A stretch of 64,000 nt of DNA, from NCBI RefSeq assembly GCF_030408595.1, contig NZ_CP047080.1, positions 494,471 through 558,470 of the forward strand, given 5' to 3'. A program made the position numbers and the translations under genes. This DNA comes from Corynebacterium canis (lineage in GTDB: Bacteria > Actinomycetota > Actinomycetes > Mycobacteriales > Mycobacteriaceae). The notes beneath the pieces are model-generated. The model ran no database searches. It worked only from the letters and a program-made list of their open reading frames with translations, and was not told the origin of the DNA. Positions within the stretch are counted from its first letter, which is position 1. Each line of letters begins with the position of its first letter. Shown here one piece after another: positions 26,078 to 35,474 of this stretch.

Positions 26078-29000
26078 ATGCGGTGGAGCGGCAGCCATTC
26101 CTTGAGCTGGTCCCAAATGGAGAAAATCCTTTCGGGGAAACCCGTTGGTGACCTTGGCTTGATCGAGCCCGCACACGCCGAAGCCGCCCGGCCGTGCGCA
26201 ACCAAAAGCGCGGTGCCGTTCGCGGAATTGCATGCGGTAAGCAACTATAGTTTCCTGCGCGGCGCCTCCGACCCGGAGGAGATGGTAAAACGCGCTGTTG
26301 AGCTGGGAATTTCCGCGCTCGCCCTCGTTGACCGCGATGGATTTTACGGGGCCGTAAAGTTTGCCGAGGCTGCCGGTAGGTACGGATTGCCCACCGTGTT
26401 CGGCGCCGAATTGACCCTGCCCCAAGGTGTGCTTACCGTTCTGGCGCGGGGCCCGAAGGGCTATCAACGGTTGTCCCGCGCCATCGCCAGCGCGAAAATG
26501 GCGGGTGGAGAAAAGGGCGCCGTGAGCTACCCGTTGCTCCCCGAGCTGGCAGAACAAGCGTGCGAATCGTGGCAGGTTTTGGCGGACGATTCCTGGCTGC
26601 CGCACCTCGCCGAACTACGCGATAGCTTCGGTGACGCCAATGTGGCGCTGGAATATCGTGTCACGGGCATGCCCCGCGACGTGGATACGCACGCCGCCCT
26701 CGATGCGGTGACCGGATTGCGGCGCGTGCTCAGCGCCAATCCCGTTGCGGCCACACGTTCGGATTCCTCGTTGGCTGCGGCGAAGCACGTATTGCGCGGT
26801 GGGCAGCGGCACGAATTGCATCCCGTTGGGGGCATGTGGTTGCGCAACGGTGAGACCTTGTTGCGTGCGTGCCCGGGTGCCGGGCCGTACCTGCAGGCCA
26901 GCATGGATATTGCTGCCGAATGTGCGTTCCCCTTTGAGTTGGTGGCGCCGAAGCTGCCCAAGTGCGATATCCCCGCCCCCCATACTGAGGCCTCCTGGCT
27001 CGGCGAACTCACCCGTCTGCGCGCTGTGGGCCGTTACGCTTCCCGCGGCGAAGAAATCAAGAAGCGGGCCGAACGTCAGATTGAACACGAGCTTAATGTG
27101 ATCGCCGAGCTGGACTTTCCCGGGTATTTCCTGATCGTGTGCGACATCATGGATTTCTGCCGCAAGAGCAATATCTTCGCGCAGGGGAGAGGGTCGGCGG
27201 CGAACTCTGCGGTGTGCTTTGCGCTCGGGATTACCAATGTGGAACCCGTGCAGGCCGGGCTGCTATTCGAACGTTTTCTCGCGCCGGACCGCGACGGGCC
27301 GCCGGACATCGATATTGATATCGAATCGGGCCGCCGCGAGGAGGTCATCCAATACGTGTACGCCACCTACGGGCGGCAATGCGCGGCACAGGTGGCAAAC
27401 GTGATCAGCTATCGCTGGAAGGGCGCGGTGCGGGACGCGGCGCGGGCGTACGGCTACCCGCAGGGCAGCATCGATGGCTGGGCGCGCCGGGTCGAAGAAC
27501 CACCCGAACGTGTGATCAAACTCGCCGAGCAATTCCAGGGGCAGCCGCGGCACCTTGGGATCCACTCCGGCGGCATGGTGATTTGCGACCGTCCCATCGC
27601 CGACGTGGTGCCCACCGAATGGGCGCGCATGCAGGGTAGATCCGTGGTGCAATGGGACAAAGACGATTGCGCCGCCGCCGGTTTGGTCAAGTTTGACCTG
27701 CTTGGGCTGGGTATGTTGGAGGCGCTGCACGCCATGGTGGACCTCGTGGAGGAGCAGCACGGCACGCGCCTTAACCTGTGGGAGCTCGACCTCGCCGATT
27801 CAAATGTTTATGCGATGCTTGCGCGGGGCGATGCGGTAGGGGTGTTTCAAGTGGAATCCCGCGCCCAAATGGCCACGTTGCCCCGCATTAAGCCCGAAAG
27901 ATTCTTCGATCTGGTGGTTGAGATCGCATTGATCCGTCCCGGCCCGATCCAGGGCGGTTCGGTGCACCCATATATCCGCCGACGCCAAGGGTTAGAGCCC
28001 GTCACCTACGACCATCCTTGCCTGCGGAAAGCGCTGGAAAAAACGCTGGGTATACCGCTTTTCCAAGAGCAGCTCATGCAGATCGCGCGGGACGCCGCCG
28101 GGTTTAGCGGGGCGGAGGCGGACAGGCTGCGGCGGGCGATGGGCGCGAAGCGATCCCCGGCGAAAATGGACGCGCTAAAAACCCGATTTTTCGAAGGTTT
28201 GCGCGAGACCCAGGGGATTGCCGGGGAGGTGGCGGAAAAGCTTTGGAACAAGATGCTCGCCTTCGCCTCCTACGGATTCCCCGAATCGCACTCACAATCG
28301 TTTGCGGCGCTGGCATACTTCTCCGCCTGGCTCAAGTACTACTACCCGGCCGAATTCTGTGTGGGTCTCCTGCGCGCCCAACCCATGGGCTTCTACTCGC
28401 CGCAATCCCTGCTCGCCGACGCCCGCCGCCACGGCGTAACAGTAGCCCCGATCTGCATCCAGAAATCGAAAGTAGAAGCGACGTGCGAGGAGGGCGGCAT
28501 TCGGCTTGGCCTCAACCTCGTGCGCGGGCTCGGCAGCGCCGCCGAGGCCATCGTGGCGGCCGCCCCATTTATCGACGTCGCGGACCTCGCCCGCCGCGCC
28601 AACCTTAATGTGGCGCAAGTAGAGGCGCTAGCCCGCGCCGGTGCGCTCGAATGTTTTGGCGTATCTCGACGCCAAGCGCAATGGTCGGCAGGAATCGCCG
28701 CCACGGAACACGAAGGCATGCTTCCGGGGCTTTCGAACCTGGCGGCCCCGGTCCTGCCCGGCATGAGCAAATTCGAACTCATGGCCGCAGATATCGCCAG
28801 TACCGGCGTGACCCACGATATCCAACCGATGGCCCTGCTGCGGCAGGCACTGGATGCCCGTGGCATTGTCCCCGCCAATGAATTGCTTCGTGTGGAGGAT
28901 GGTCGGCGCGTGCGCATTGCGGGTGTGGTTACCCACCGGCAACGTCCACAAACCGCAGGTAATATCACATTTTTCGGCATGGAAGACGAGACCGGCCTGA

Positions 29001-29182
29001 TCAATGTGATGGTCAGCCCCGGGCTGTGGCGCCGGCACAGTAAGTTGGCGGCCACGGCCAAGGCGTTGGTGGTGCGCGGCATCGTGCAAAACGCCTCCGG
29101 CGCCGTCACCGTGGTGGCGGATCACCTAGAGGCATTCGAACTGGCGGACGCGCTGAACCGTAGCTCCCGCGATTTCCGCTAG
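26078..29182 (+). CDS. dnaE2: Error-prone DNA polymerase III alpha subunit
   Basis: A 1034-residue C-family polymerase for mutagenic translesion synthesis, partner of ImuA' and ImuB. The start MRWSGSHSLSWSQMEKIL parallels known actinobacterial DnaE2 N-termini, so the ATG at 26078 is kept despite lacking a ribosome site. An N-terminal PHP-type domain (about 45-270) is followed by the polymerase core with catalytic aspartates in GPPDIDIDIE (about 408). A helix-hairpin-helix region and a C-terminal OB fold (VRIAGVVTHRQRPQTAGNIT, about 946) complete it. The PHP metal residues look lost: ELHAVSNYSFLRGAS and LVDRDGFYG replace the usual HxHS...DGAS and TDHDG. The last four bases overlap the convergent ABC permease gene. 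Confidence 0.94.
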   Translation: MRWSGSHSLSWSQMEKILSGKPVGDLGLIEPAHAEAARPCATKSAVPFAELHAVSNYSFLRGASDPEEMVKRAVELGISALALVDRDGFYGAVKFAEAAGRYGLPTVFGAELTLPQGVLTVLARGPKGYQRLSRAIASAKMAGGEKGAVSYPLLPELAEQACESWQVLADDSWLPHLAELRDSFGDANVALEYRVTGMPRDVDTHAALDAVTGLRRVLSANPVAATRSDSSLAAAKHVLRGGQRHELHPVGGMWLRNGETLLRACPGAGPYLQASMDIAAECAFPFELVAPKLPKCDIPAPHTEASWLGELTRLRAVGRYASRGEEIKKRAERQIEHELNVIAELDFPGYFLIVCDIMDFCRKSNIFAQGRGSAANSAVCFALGITNVEPVQAGLLFERFLAPDRDGPPDIDIDIESGRREEVIQYVYATYGRQCAAQVANVISYRWKGAVRDAARAYGYPQGSIDGWARRVEEPPERVIKLAEQFQGQPRHLGIHSGGMVICDRPIADVVPTEWARMQGRSVVQWDKDDCAAAGLVKFDLLGLGMLEALHAMVDLVEEQHGTRLNLWELDLADSNVYAMLARGDAVGVFQVESRAQMATLPRIKPERFFDLVVEIALIRPGPIQGGSVHPYIRRRQGLEPVTYDHPCLRKALEKTLGIPLFQEQLMQIARDAAGFSGAEADRLRRAMGAKRSPAKMDALKTRFFEGLRETQGIAGEVAEKLWNKMLAFASYGFPESHSQSFAALAYFSAWLKYYYPAEFCVGLLRAQPMGFYSPQSLLADARRHGVTVAPICIQKSKVEATCEEGGIRLGLNLVRGLGSAAEAIVAAAPFIDVADLARRANLNVAQVEALARAGALECFGVSRRQAQWSAGIAATEHEGMLPGLSNLAAPVLPGMSKFELMAADIASTGVTHDIQPMALLRQALDARGIVPANELLRVEDGRRVRIAGVVTHRQRPQTAGNITFFGMEDETGLINVMVSPGLWRRHSKLAATAKALVVRGIVQNASGAVTVVADHLEAFELADALNRSSRDFR

Positions 29183-29865
29183 CTCCGCCAGCGGAACATT
29201 TTCGCGCCGATCAATCCGCACATCACGCTCATGCCCACCAGCACGCAAAGCGGAACGATGAGCTCGTCGAGGGGGCGGCCCTCCCATACGCCATGCAAGA
29301 ATTCGGAGGCCTGCCAGCTCGGGGAATAATGCAGATAGGGCACGCTCGGCACGTCAAACACCCCGGAGGTGAGCATCAGCAAGACCATGAGGATATTGCC
29401 CGCGATGTTCGCGATATTGCAGGATCGATAGACGTTCGAAAGCAGCAGGCCCAAGGAGCCAAAGGCGGTTACCGCGAGCAGCACCCCGCCGAGGATCGCA
29501 AATATGTTCCCGGTAGGCGCGGCGTCGAAAAGCGCCCAACCGCAACCCAACGTTGCAACGCTGCCCACGCAGCACACCGCGCAATCCACTGTTAACGTGG
29601 CGGCCAAAATCGTGGCGGGGCGCAGGGGCGTGAAGCGGAGGCGCTGCAATACGCCGGATTCGCGGAGAGACAGCAGGTTGTAGGGCATCAGTAGCGCGCC
29701 ATACATTACGAGGGTGAGGGAAGCGTAGGCGGGGACGGGGAGATTACGTTCGAAAAGCAGGCCCATGGCGAGCAAAAGCACGGGCGCAAAAATGAGCGAA
29801 AATACGCCGGTGGGGTGGCGCAGACGGGAGCGCGCGAAGATGGAGAACAGTCGCGGGAACCTCAT
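29179..29865 (-). CDS. ABC-2 type exporter permease
   Basis: A 228-residue membrane protein with about six helices and the ABC-2 permease pattern: MRFPRLFSIFARSRLRHPTG at the cytoplasmic start and LSLRESGVLQRLRFTPLRPA, the coupling-helix segment, near residues 65-84. It works with the ATPase encoded upstream, overlapping by four bases (ATGA). The substrate (drug, lipid or peptide) is not deducible. Confidence 0.82.
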   Translation of the reverse strand: MRFPRLFSIFARSRLRHPTGVFSLIFAPVLLLAMGLLFERNLPVPAYASLTLVMYGALLMPYNLLSLRESGVLQRLRFTPLRPATILAATLTVDCAVCCVGSVATLGCGWALFDAAPTGNIFAILGGVLLAVTAFGSLGLLLSNVYRSCNIANIAGNILMVLLMLTSGVFDVPSVPYLHYSPSWQASEFLHGVWEGRPLDELIVPLCVLVGMSVMCGLIGAKMFRWRS

Positions 29866-30782
29866 GCGGAATCCTCGTGCAAATCGCGGCCCGTAAGGTT
29901 GGAAAATACGTCCGAAAACTTCGGTTCCGTTACCTCTAGGCGGGTCACCTGAACGCCGTGCATGGCCAAGTGCGCGAGGATGCGGTGCACGAACCCGCCC
30001 TGGCCGTACACGGTAAGCGAAAGGCCCTCCTGCACGATCCTGGTTACGCCCTCGAGCTCAGTAAGGTTGGGCGCTTGGCCCGCCGGTTGGTCCAGCGATA
30101 AAAACGCCGCGGACTCGCCAACGCAGCTGCGGATCAGCCCGGGCACGGTGCCTACCGCGAGCAATGCACCGGCGTCCATAATGCCCACCTGATCGCACAA
30201 ATGCTCGGCTTCGGAAACGTCTTGGGTGGCCAGGAATACGGAGGTCCCGTACTCGCACATCGTGTTCACGGCATCCCAGATTTCCGTGCGCTGTTCCGGT
30301 TCGATGGCGGCCGTGAGTTCGTCCAAAATCAGCAGCTCAGGCTGGTGCAAAAACGACAATGCTATTGAAACCTTTTGTTGCTGTGCCGCAGACAATCGGT
30401 GCACCTTCGTGCGCTTTTCCTCGCCTAGGCTGAGCGATTCCAGCAGATCCTCCCACGGCAAAACTCTAGAATGCAGGGACGAGAAAAAGCGCATCGTCTC
30501 CGCGACAGAGATGTGTTGAATCAGCGCGGGGTGCTGCGGTTGCACACCGATGCGAGAGCTCAATGCACGTTGTTGCGCGCTCGGCCGCATGCCGAAAAGT
30601 TCGATGCTGCCGGACGTGGGGCGGTCCATGCCGATGAGGCAATTTATCAGCGTTGTTTTGCCCGCGCCGGGCGGGCCGAGCACCCCGAAAATCTCGCCTT
30701 CGGCCATGGTGAAAGAAACCCCGGCAAGCGCCGAGGCGTTGCCAAATCGCCGCGTGACATTCTCACAAAGCACGACATCCAT
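29862..30782 (-). CDS. ABC exporter ATP-binding protein
   Basis: A 306-residue ATPase starting at the ATG at 30782 after GGAAAGG. Walker A is GPPGAGKTT (about residue 33) and Walker B is LLILDELTAAIEPEQ. The signature loop is LSAAQQQKVSIALSF, a departure from the usual LSGGQ. A C-terminal domain of about 90 residues (GLSLTVYGQGGFVHRILAHL...) is of the drug-exporter type. It forms a two-gene exporter with the ABC-2 permease downstream. Confidence 0.85.
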   Translation of the reverse strand: MDVVLCENVTRRFGNASALAGVSFTMAEGEIFGVLGPPGAGKTTLINCLIGMDRPTSGSIELFGMRPSAQQRALSSRIGVQPQHPALIQHISVAETMRFFSSLHSRVLPWEDLLESLSLGEEKRTKVHRLSAAQQQKVSIALSFLHQPELLILDELTAAIEPEQRTEIWDAVNTMCEYGTSVFLATQDVSEAEHLCDQVGIMDAGALLAVGTVPGLIRSCVGESAAFLSLDQPAGQAPNLTELEGVTRIVQEGLSLTVYGQGGFVHRILAHLAMHGVQVTRLEVTEPKFSDVFSNLTGRDLHEDSA

Positions 30783-30924
30783 GGCGTTTCCTTTCCATAG
30801 CAATTATGGGGGCTGAAACTGTTTCAGGGTGAACAACGGGGGCAAATTCTTGCCATATGCAGGGGATTTAACGGAAATCCGTGGGGGTCGCGCGCGCGGA
30901 TTGCGATGACATAGCCTTAGTAGC

Positions 30925-31380
30925 ATGACCTTTAATCCAGTCTCTTCAGCCTTAATAAAAGCCCGGTATCTGGGGCAGTTACCGTGGTTTGTCATCGCGC
31001 TTGCCGCGTTTGTGTGCGGGGCGTTGTGGTGGACGCCATGGCTGTGGGGGGCGGGCGTCGTCACGCTTGTTCTGGTGCTGTGGTTGCTGTGGCTGATTCC
31101 CATGCAGGTGCGCAATATGGGGTGGTTGGAAACGCCCGATGAACTGGTGATTGCCAAGGGAAAACTCTGGCACACAGTAACGGTTGTGCCCTATGGGCGG
31201 ATCCAGTTCGTTGACGTTACCGCCGGACCGCTCGATAGGTTGTTCGGTTTGAAGAGCGTGGAGCTGCACACGGCATCTTCGAGTTCCGATTCCCGCATCG
31301 ACGGCCTGCCCGCTGATACCGCAGACGAATTGCGCGATCGGCTCGCCATTCAAGCGCGCGAAAGGATGAGCGGACTGTGA
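30925..31380 (+). CDS. Bacterial PH-domain membrane protein (YdbS-like)
   Basis: A 151-residue protein with two N-terminal helices (FVIALAAFVCGALWWTPWLW, GAGVVTLVLVLWLLWLIPMQ) followed by a bacterial PH-like (bPH_2) domain: MGWLETPDELVIAKGKLWHT, VVPYGRIQFVDVTAGPLDRL, FGLKSVELHTASS. It is coupled to the larger PH-domain gene downstream by a four-base overlap. Paired YdbS/YdbT-like proteins are common in Gram-positive bacteria; their role is unclear. Confidence 0.82.
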   Translation: MTFNPVSSALIKARYLGQLPWFVIALAAFVCGALWWTPWLWGAGVVTLVLVLWLLWLIPMQVRNMGWLETPDELVIAKGKLWHTVTVVPYGRIQFVDVTAGPLDRLFGLKSVELHTASSSSDSRIDGLPADTADELRDRLAIQARERMSGL

Positions 31381-32711
31381 GCGAATACCGGCGGGTGCAT
31401 AGGATTACCCCGCTACTGAAATTCTGGCAGTTTATCCTCGCGGCGATCGCCATGGTGGCCCTTAATTTCAACCAGGAAAGCCTGCTTGGGGTGTGGATTT
31501 ACCTTGAGGAGGAGGGCTACCTTCCGGGCTCGTTCGCGATCCTCGCGCTTGTCCTCGGTTTCGCCATTGTGTGCGGTTTGGTGTGGTTGGTTTCGGGCGT
31601 GTGGTGGCGCGCGTACGGGTACCGCCTCGACGGTGAGGAAATCTCCGTAAAAAGCGGCGTGCTTAGTACACAGTTGCGAACCGCGCGCTACGACCGTATC
31701 CAGGCTGTCGACGTCGTGGAAAACGTCATTTCCCGCATCTTCGGCGTCGCGGCCGTCCGCGTGGAAACCGCAGGTGGCAGGAATTCCGTACTGAATATCG
31801 CCTTCCTGCGCCGCGCCGTGGCGGAGGAATTGCGGGAGGAAATCCTTGATCTCCGTAGCGGAAAACCGGCCGAGCTGGAAGCCGAACCTGCAAACGAACC
31901 GACGGGTGAGGTACTGATCCCGCCGATCCCCGTTTCCCGCAGCCTTATCGCCGCTGCGCTGGCCTCGCTCTGGTTCGTGGGTACGGCCCCGATAGGCGCT
32001 GTGTTCGGCGGGCTGGGAATATTAGTGCCGATGCTGGTGGCCGCGCTGCCGGCGGTGTGGTCCGTAACCGACCGCAGTTGGAATTTCACCGCCACGCTGG
32101 ATCGGGACGTGCTTCACGTCAGCTACGGGCTGGCTGACAAGCGCAAGCAATCCATCCCGTTGCAGCGCATCCACGCCCTGCGGATTCGCCAACCCGTGCT
32201 ATGGCGCCTGTGCGATTGGTGGATCGTGGAAGTCTCCATCGCGGGTTACGCACAGGGGGATAAGAAAGCGGGTACCACGCGGCTGTTGCCGGTGGGTACA
32301 CGGGATCAGGCGATGCACTTAGCCTCCGTGATCACGCCGCTCAGCGCTGCGGAATTGGAGGCGTATGCGCCGCCGGAAGGTTTCGTCGCCCCGGCTTTCC
32401 AGAGCCCACTGCGTGCGCGCTGGGTTTCCCCCATAGACTTCGCCCAGCAGGCCATAACTTTGTTCGATCACGCGGTGATTATCCACGAGGGGCGTTGGCA
32501 GCGCAGGGTGACCATCATCCACCCCAGCCACATCCAAGAATTAACGTGGCGCCGCGGGCCGATTCAGCGCCTTGCCCGCGTGGATACCATCCGCCTCGAT
32601 CTTGTCGACGGTCCCGCACGCATGTCCGCACGCGACCTCGCCCCGGAAGACGCCCAACGGTTGCTCGCTACGTTGCGCGGCCGCGAGCTGCCGAGCGTTA
32701 TCCAACGTTAA
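31377..32711 (+). CDS. Bacterial PH-domain membrane protein (YdbT-like)
   Basis: A 444-residue protein with a GTG start overlapping the upstream stop. Two pairs of hydrophobic segments (about 15-70 and 180-225) alternate with PH-like repeats: YRLDGEEISVKSGVLSTQLR with RYDRIQAVDVVENVISRIFG; LHVSYGLADKRKQSIPLQRI; and a third near 365-430 (HEGRWQRRVTIIHPSHIQEL). It likely forms a complex with the small partner encoded upstream. Function unknown. Confidence 0.82.
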   Translation: MSEYRRVHRITPLLKFWQFILAAIAMVALNFNQESLLGVWIYLEEEGYLPGSFAILALVLGFAIVCGLVWLVSGVWWRAYGYRLDGEEISVKSGVLSTQLRTARYDRIQAVDVVENVISRIFGVAAVRVETAGGRNSVLNIAFLRRAVAEELREEILDLRSGKPAELEAEPANEPTGEVLIPPIPVSRSLIAAALASLWFVGTAPIGAVFGGLGILVPMLVAALPAVWSVTDRSWNFTATLDRDVLHVSYGLADKRKQSIPLQRIHALRIRQPVLWRLCDWWIVEVSIAGYAQGDKKAGTTRLLPVGTRDQAMHLASVITPLSAAELEAYAPPEGFVAPAFQSPLRARWVSPIDFAQQAITLFDHAVIIHEGRWQRRVTIIHPSHIQELTWRRGPIQRLARVDTIRLDLVDGPARMSARDLAPEDAQRLLATLRGRELPSVIQR

Positions 32712-32721
32712 ACTAGTACCT

Positions 32722-33558
32722 ATGGAAAAACTTATGGAGGCAGGTCGGAGGCATCCCTTCGCAGCCTTTGTGGTGCTGGCATACGCCGGCTCCTGGCTCG
32801 GCTGGGCCCCGATGTGGGCTTCCCGCAACGGCCTAGGGATCCTGCCAATAGAACTCCCGTTCGCGGCGATCGCGGGCTTTAATCAGCTAGGGCTTTTCCT
32901 TGGTCCCTTCGCCGCAGCGTTCCTGGTCACCCGCCTTCTCCATGGCCGCGAGGGCGTTCGTAAACTGTGGCGAAAAATGTTCCAGTGGCGGGTGCATCCC
33001 TGCTGGTACTTCGCTGCTGTGGTGGCAATCCCGGTCAGCATCGTCGGCTCCTACCTATTGAGCGGCAGCCATCCCGCCGGCGCCACCTCCATCGGCGCGC
33101 TTGCCGTGTCCTTCGTCGTGTTTTTGCTCGGCGGTCCGGTGCAGGAGGAGCCCGGCTGGCGGGGCGTCGCGTTGCCGTTGTTGCAGGAGCGGTTTTCTAC
33201 GTTCAACGCCGCGCTAATCCTTGGGTTCGTACATACGTTCTGGCACCTACCCATGTTTACCGTGCGTGAATGGGACACCGCCGGCGGCAACCCCAGCCAA
33301 CTCGTCGCGTATCTGGTGCTGGTGCTCAGCCTTTCCGTTATCCTCGCATGGCTTTTCGACGCCGCGCCCGGCAGCCTGCTGCCCGTCATCCTCGCGCACA
33401 ACGCTGTGAACTGGGCCTTGGTGGCGTTCATGGGGGAGGCCGCGGACAATTCTTGGCCTGCGGCGCTTGGGTTATTGGTTTTCGCGTTGTTGGTCGTGCT
33501 GACCGGCCGCCTGCGGGCGTCGCGTGCGCACCGCACCCCCAGAAGTTCAATGGCTTGA
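32722..33558 (+). CDS. CPBP-family intramembrane protease
   Basis: A 278-residue membrane protein of the CAAX-protease/bacteriocin-processing family with about eight helices. The catalytic motifs are QEEPGWRGVALPLLQ (double Glu and Arg), GFVHTFWHLP (His) and VILAHNAVN (His-Asn). The start at 32722 is the first ATG after the PH-domain gene; the longer frame upstream is the shadow of that gene. Such proteases process prenylated or leader peptides; the substrate is not known here. Confidence 0.82.
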   Translation: MEKLMEAGRRHPFAAFVVLAYAGSWLGWAPMWASRNGLGILPIELPFAAIAGFNQLGLFLGPFAAAFLVTRLLHGREGVRKLWRKMFQWRVHPCWYFAAVVAIPVSIVGSYLLSGSHPAGATSIGALAVSFVVFLLGGPVQEEPGWRGVALPLLQERFSTFNAALILGFVHTFWHLPMFTVREWDTAGGNPSQLVAYLVLVLSLSVILAWLFDAAPGSLLPVILAHNAVNWALVAFMGEAADNSWPAALGLLVFALLVVLTGRLRASRAHRTPRSSMA

Positions 33559-33574
33559 ACTCTAAACTTTTCAC

Positions 33575-33586
33575 GTTGCGGCAAAC
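33575..33586. promoter_or_regulatory. Possible MntR operator upstream of mntA
   Basis: GTTGCGGCAAAC contains the small palindrome TTGC-G-GCAA in the short region before mntA, preceded by CTTTTCAC. The fifth gene of the operon encodes an MntR-type regulator, so an operator is expected here. The motif match is from memory of related sites and is weak. Confidence 0.3.
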
Positions 33587-33648
33587 CGATTAGGGTGAGT
33601 GTGAACTCATTAGTTTGTTCCATTCCCAGATCGTTTGTGAGGTTCTAC

Positions 33649-34794
33649 GTGATAAAGCGGAAAGCCCTGTTTATTGTGGCTCCACTGGCGGCCCTGTTGC
33701 TGGCATCGTGCTCCGGCGGCGCCCAAGAGGAAGCGGCGGCCCCCGTTGGTGATGCCAACCACTTAAAGGTCGTCGCATCGACCACACAGATTTGCGATTA
33801 CACCAGCGAGATCATGTCCAACGGTGACTTCGGCACCATCGTCCACGATCCAACAGGTAAGGTGTCCAAATCCAACGAGGACAAGGACCAGCAAATCGAA
33901 CTCACGTGCCTGCTTGCCCCGAATGCCTCGGCTCATGACCACGAAATGACCCGCGAGCAGATGAGCGCCCTTTCCGAGGCGGACCTGCTCTTGGTCAATG
34001 GCGTCGATCTCGAACACTTCCTCGATGATGCGATCGAATCCTCCGGTTTTAAAGGCACCCTCGTTGCCACCACCGGTGTGCTGTCCGCAGCGGACATCGA
34101 TGACCTAGCCAAGCAGGAAAAGAAAGAGGAGTCCCTGTCGTACAAGGTGTACCGCGGCGAGGAGAAGGTAAAGGTTGCGGAATGGCCGTTCGCTCCGGCG
34201 CCCGGCGAGGAAGCGGAATTCCGCTTCGACCCGCACGTGTGGACCAGCCCCAAGAACGCCAAGATTCAGGTAGCCAATATCGGCGCCGCGCTTTCGAATG
34301 CAGCTCCGGATTTCAAGGACGCAATCGAAAAGGCGGTCAAGGCGTACGAGGAGAAGCTGGACGCCCTCGACATGTGGGCCGCGGATTCGCTGAATACCGT
34401 GCCCAAGGATCACCGTGTCCTGTTTACGTCCCATGACGCCTTTGGCTACCTGTCCAAGGAATATGAAATTGAGTTCATCGGCGCCGCCCTCTCGGACTTT
34501 AACGAGCAGCAGGACGCCACCGCCGAGCACATTCGCCACGCCGCCGATGAGGTAAAGAAGTCGGGTGCCGTCGCCCTGTTCGCGGAGAACTCCAACAACT
34601 CCAAGTCCATCGAAGCTATTGCCGAAGCCGCCGGCGTCAAGGCGATCATCAACGATGAGGCGCTATACGGAGATTCCCTCGGGCCGGCCGATTCCGCGGG
34701 CGGCACCTACATTGATTCCATCATTCACAACGTATCCACCCTGGTGAATGCGTGGGGCGGTAAACCGGCAGATATCCCAGCGGGCCTGCAATGA
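33649..34794 (+). CDS. mntA: Manganese ABC transporter substrate-binding lipoprotein
   Basis: A 381-residue cluster A-I metal receptor. The GTG start at 33649 has a GAGG site upstream. The signal peptide MIKRKALFIVAPLAALLLAS ends at lipobox Cys21. Likely metal ligands are the His in LAPNASAHDHEMT, the His in RFDPHVWTSPKNA, the Glu in LFAENSNNSKS and the Asp in IINDEALYGDS. The His/His/Glu/Asp set favours manganese over zinc. It heads a five-gene operon with all genes overlapping. Confidence 0.85.
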   Translation: MIKRKALFIVAPLAALLLASCSGGAQEEAAAPVGDANHLKVVASTTQICDYTSEIMSNGDFGTIVHDPTGKVSKSNEDKDQQIELTCLLAPNASAHDHEMTREQMSALSEADLLLVNGVDLEHFLDDAIESSGFKGTLVATTGVLSAADIDDLAKQEKKEESLSYKVYRGEEKVKVAEWPFAPAPGEEAEFRFDPHVWTSPKNAKIQVANIGAALSNAAPDFKDAIEKAVKAYEEKLDALDMWAADSLNTVPKDHRVLFTSHDAFGYLSKEYEIEFIGAALSDFNEQQDATAEHIRHAADEVKKSGAVALFAENSNNSKSIEAIAEAAGVKAIINDEALYGDSLGPADSAGGTYIDSIIHNVSTLVNAWGGKPADIPAGLQ

Positions 34795-35474
34795 TCAATC
34801 CCACACTAGAGTTCGATCAAGCGAGTTTCGCCTATAACGGCACGCCCGTGCTCACGGGTATCACCGGTACTGTCTTCCCCGGCGAGGCGCTCGCTTTGAT
34901 CGGCCCTAATGGTGCTGGTAAAACCACGTTATTGCGTGGCATTCTTGGCGAGGTCAGGCTTGTCAGCGGGGTGATGCGGCGCGCCCCCGGCCGCATGGGC
35001 TACGTGCCGCAATCCGCGGATCTCGATCTCACGTTCCCAGTGACCGTGCGCCAGGTGGTGGGCATGGGTTTGATCGGCGTGCGCACCAACCAAAAGCGTG
35101 CGCGTATCGACGCCGCGCTCGCCCGCGTTGACCTCCTAGATAAAGCGCCGTTGCGCTTCGGCGGTTTGTCCGGTGGCCAACGCCAGCGGGTCCTCCTGGC
35201 TCGCGCACTGGTGTGTGAACCGAAGTTGATCCTGTTGGACGAACCTTTCAATGGCCTCGACGAGCCGAACCGCGTAGCCCTCTTGCAAACCATTCAGGAG
35301 GCAAAGGACGATGGCGTCGCGGTGGTCGCTTCCACGCATGACCTCCGCCTTGCCAAAGAGACGTGCGAAAAGGCCGCGCTGCTCGCCGGGAAGCAAATCG
35401 CCTTCGACCGGCTCGATGAAGCGCTCGACCAAAGCAATATGCAACTCGCGTACGGCGGGGGTTGGCGTGTTTGA
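34791..35474 (+). CDS. mntB: Manganese ABC transporter ATP-binding protein
   Basis: A 227-residue ATPase. Walker A is GPNGAGKTT (about residue 38), the signature is LSGGQRQRVLLARAL and Walker B is LILLDEPFNGLDEPN. It supplies energy for the two permeases encoded next. The ATG overlaps the mntA stop, and its own end overlaps the mntC start. Confidence 0.88.
   Translation: MINPTLEFDQASFAYNGTPVLTGITGTVFPGEALALIGPNGAGKTTLLRGILGEVRLVSGVMRRAPGRMGYVPQSADLDLTFPVTVRQVVGMGLIGVRTNQKRARIDAALARVDLLDKAPLRFGGLSGGQRQRVLLARALVCEPKLILLDEPFNGLDEPNRVALLQTIQEAKDDGVAVVASTHDLRLAKETCEKAALLAGKQIAFDRLDEALDQSNMQLAYGGGWRV

Noticed and set aside
29174..29197. Strong terminator between dnaE2 and the ABC exporter genes
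   Set aside because: A stem TTCCGCT/AGCGGAA exists at the stop codons, but there is no T-run on either strand, so a terminator is not claimed.
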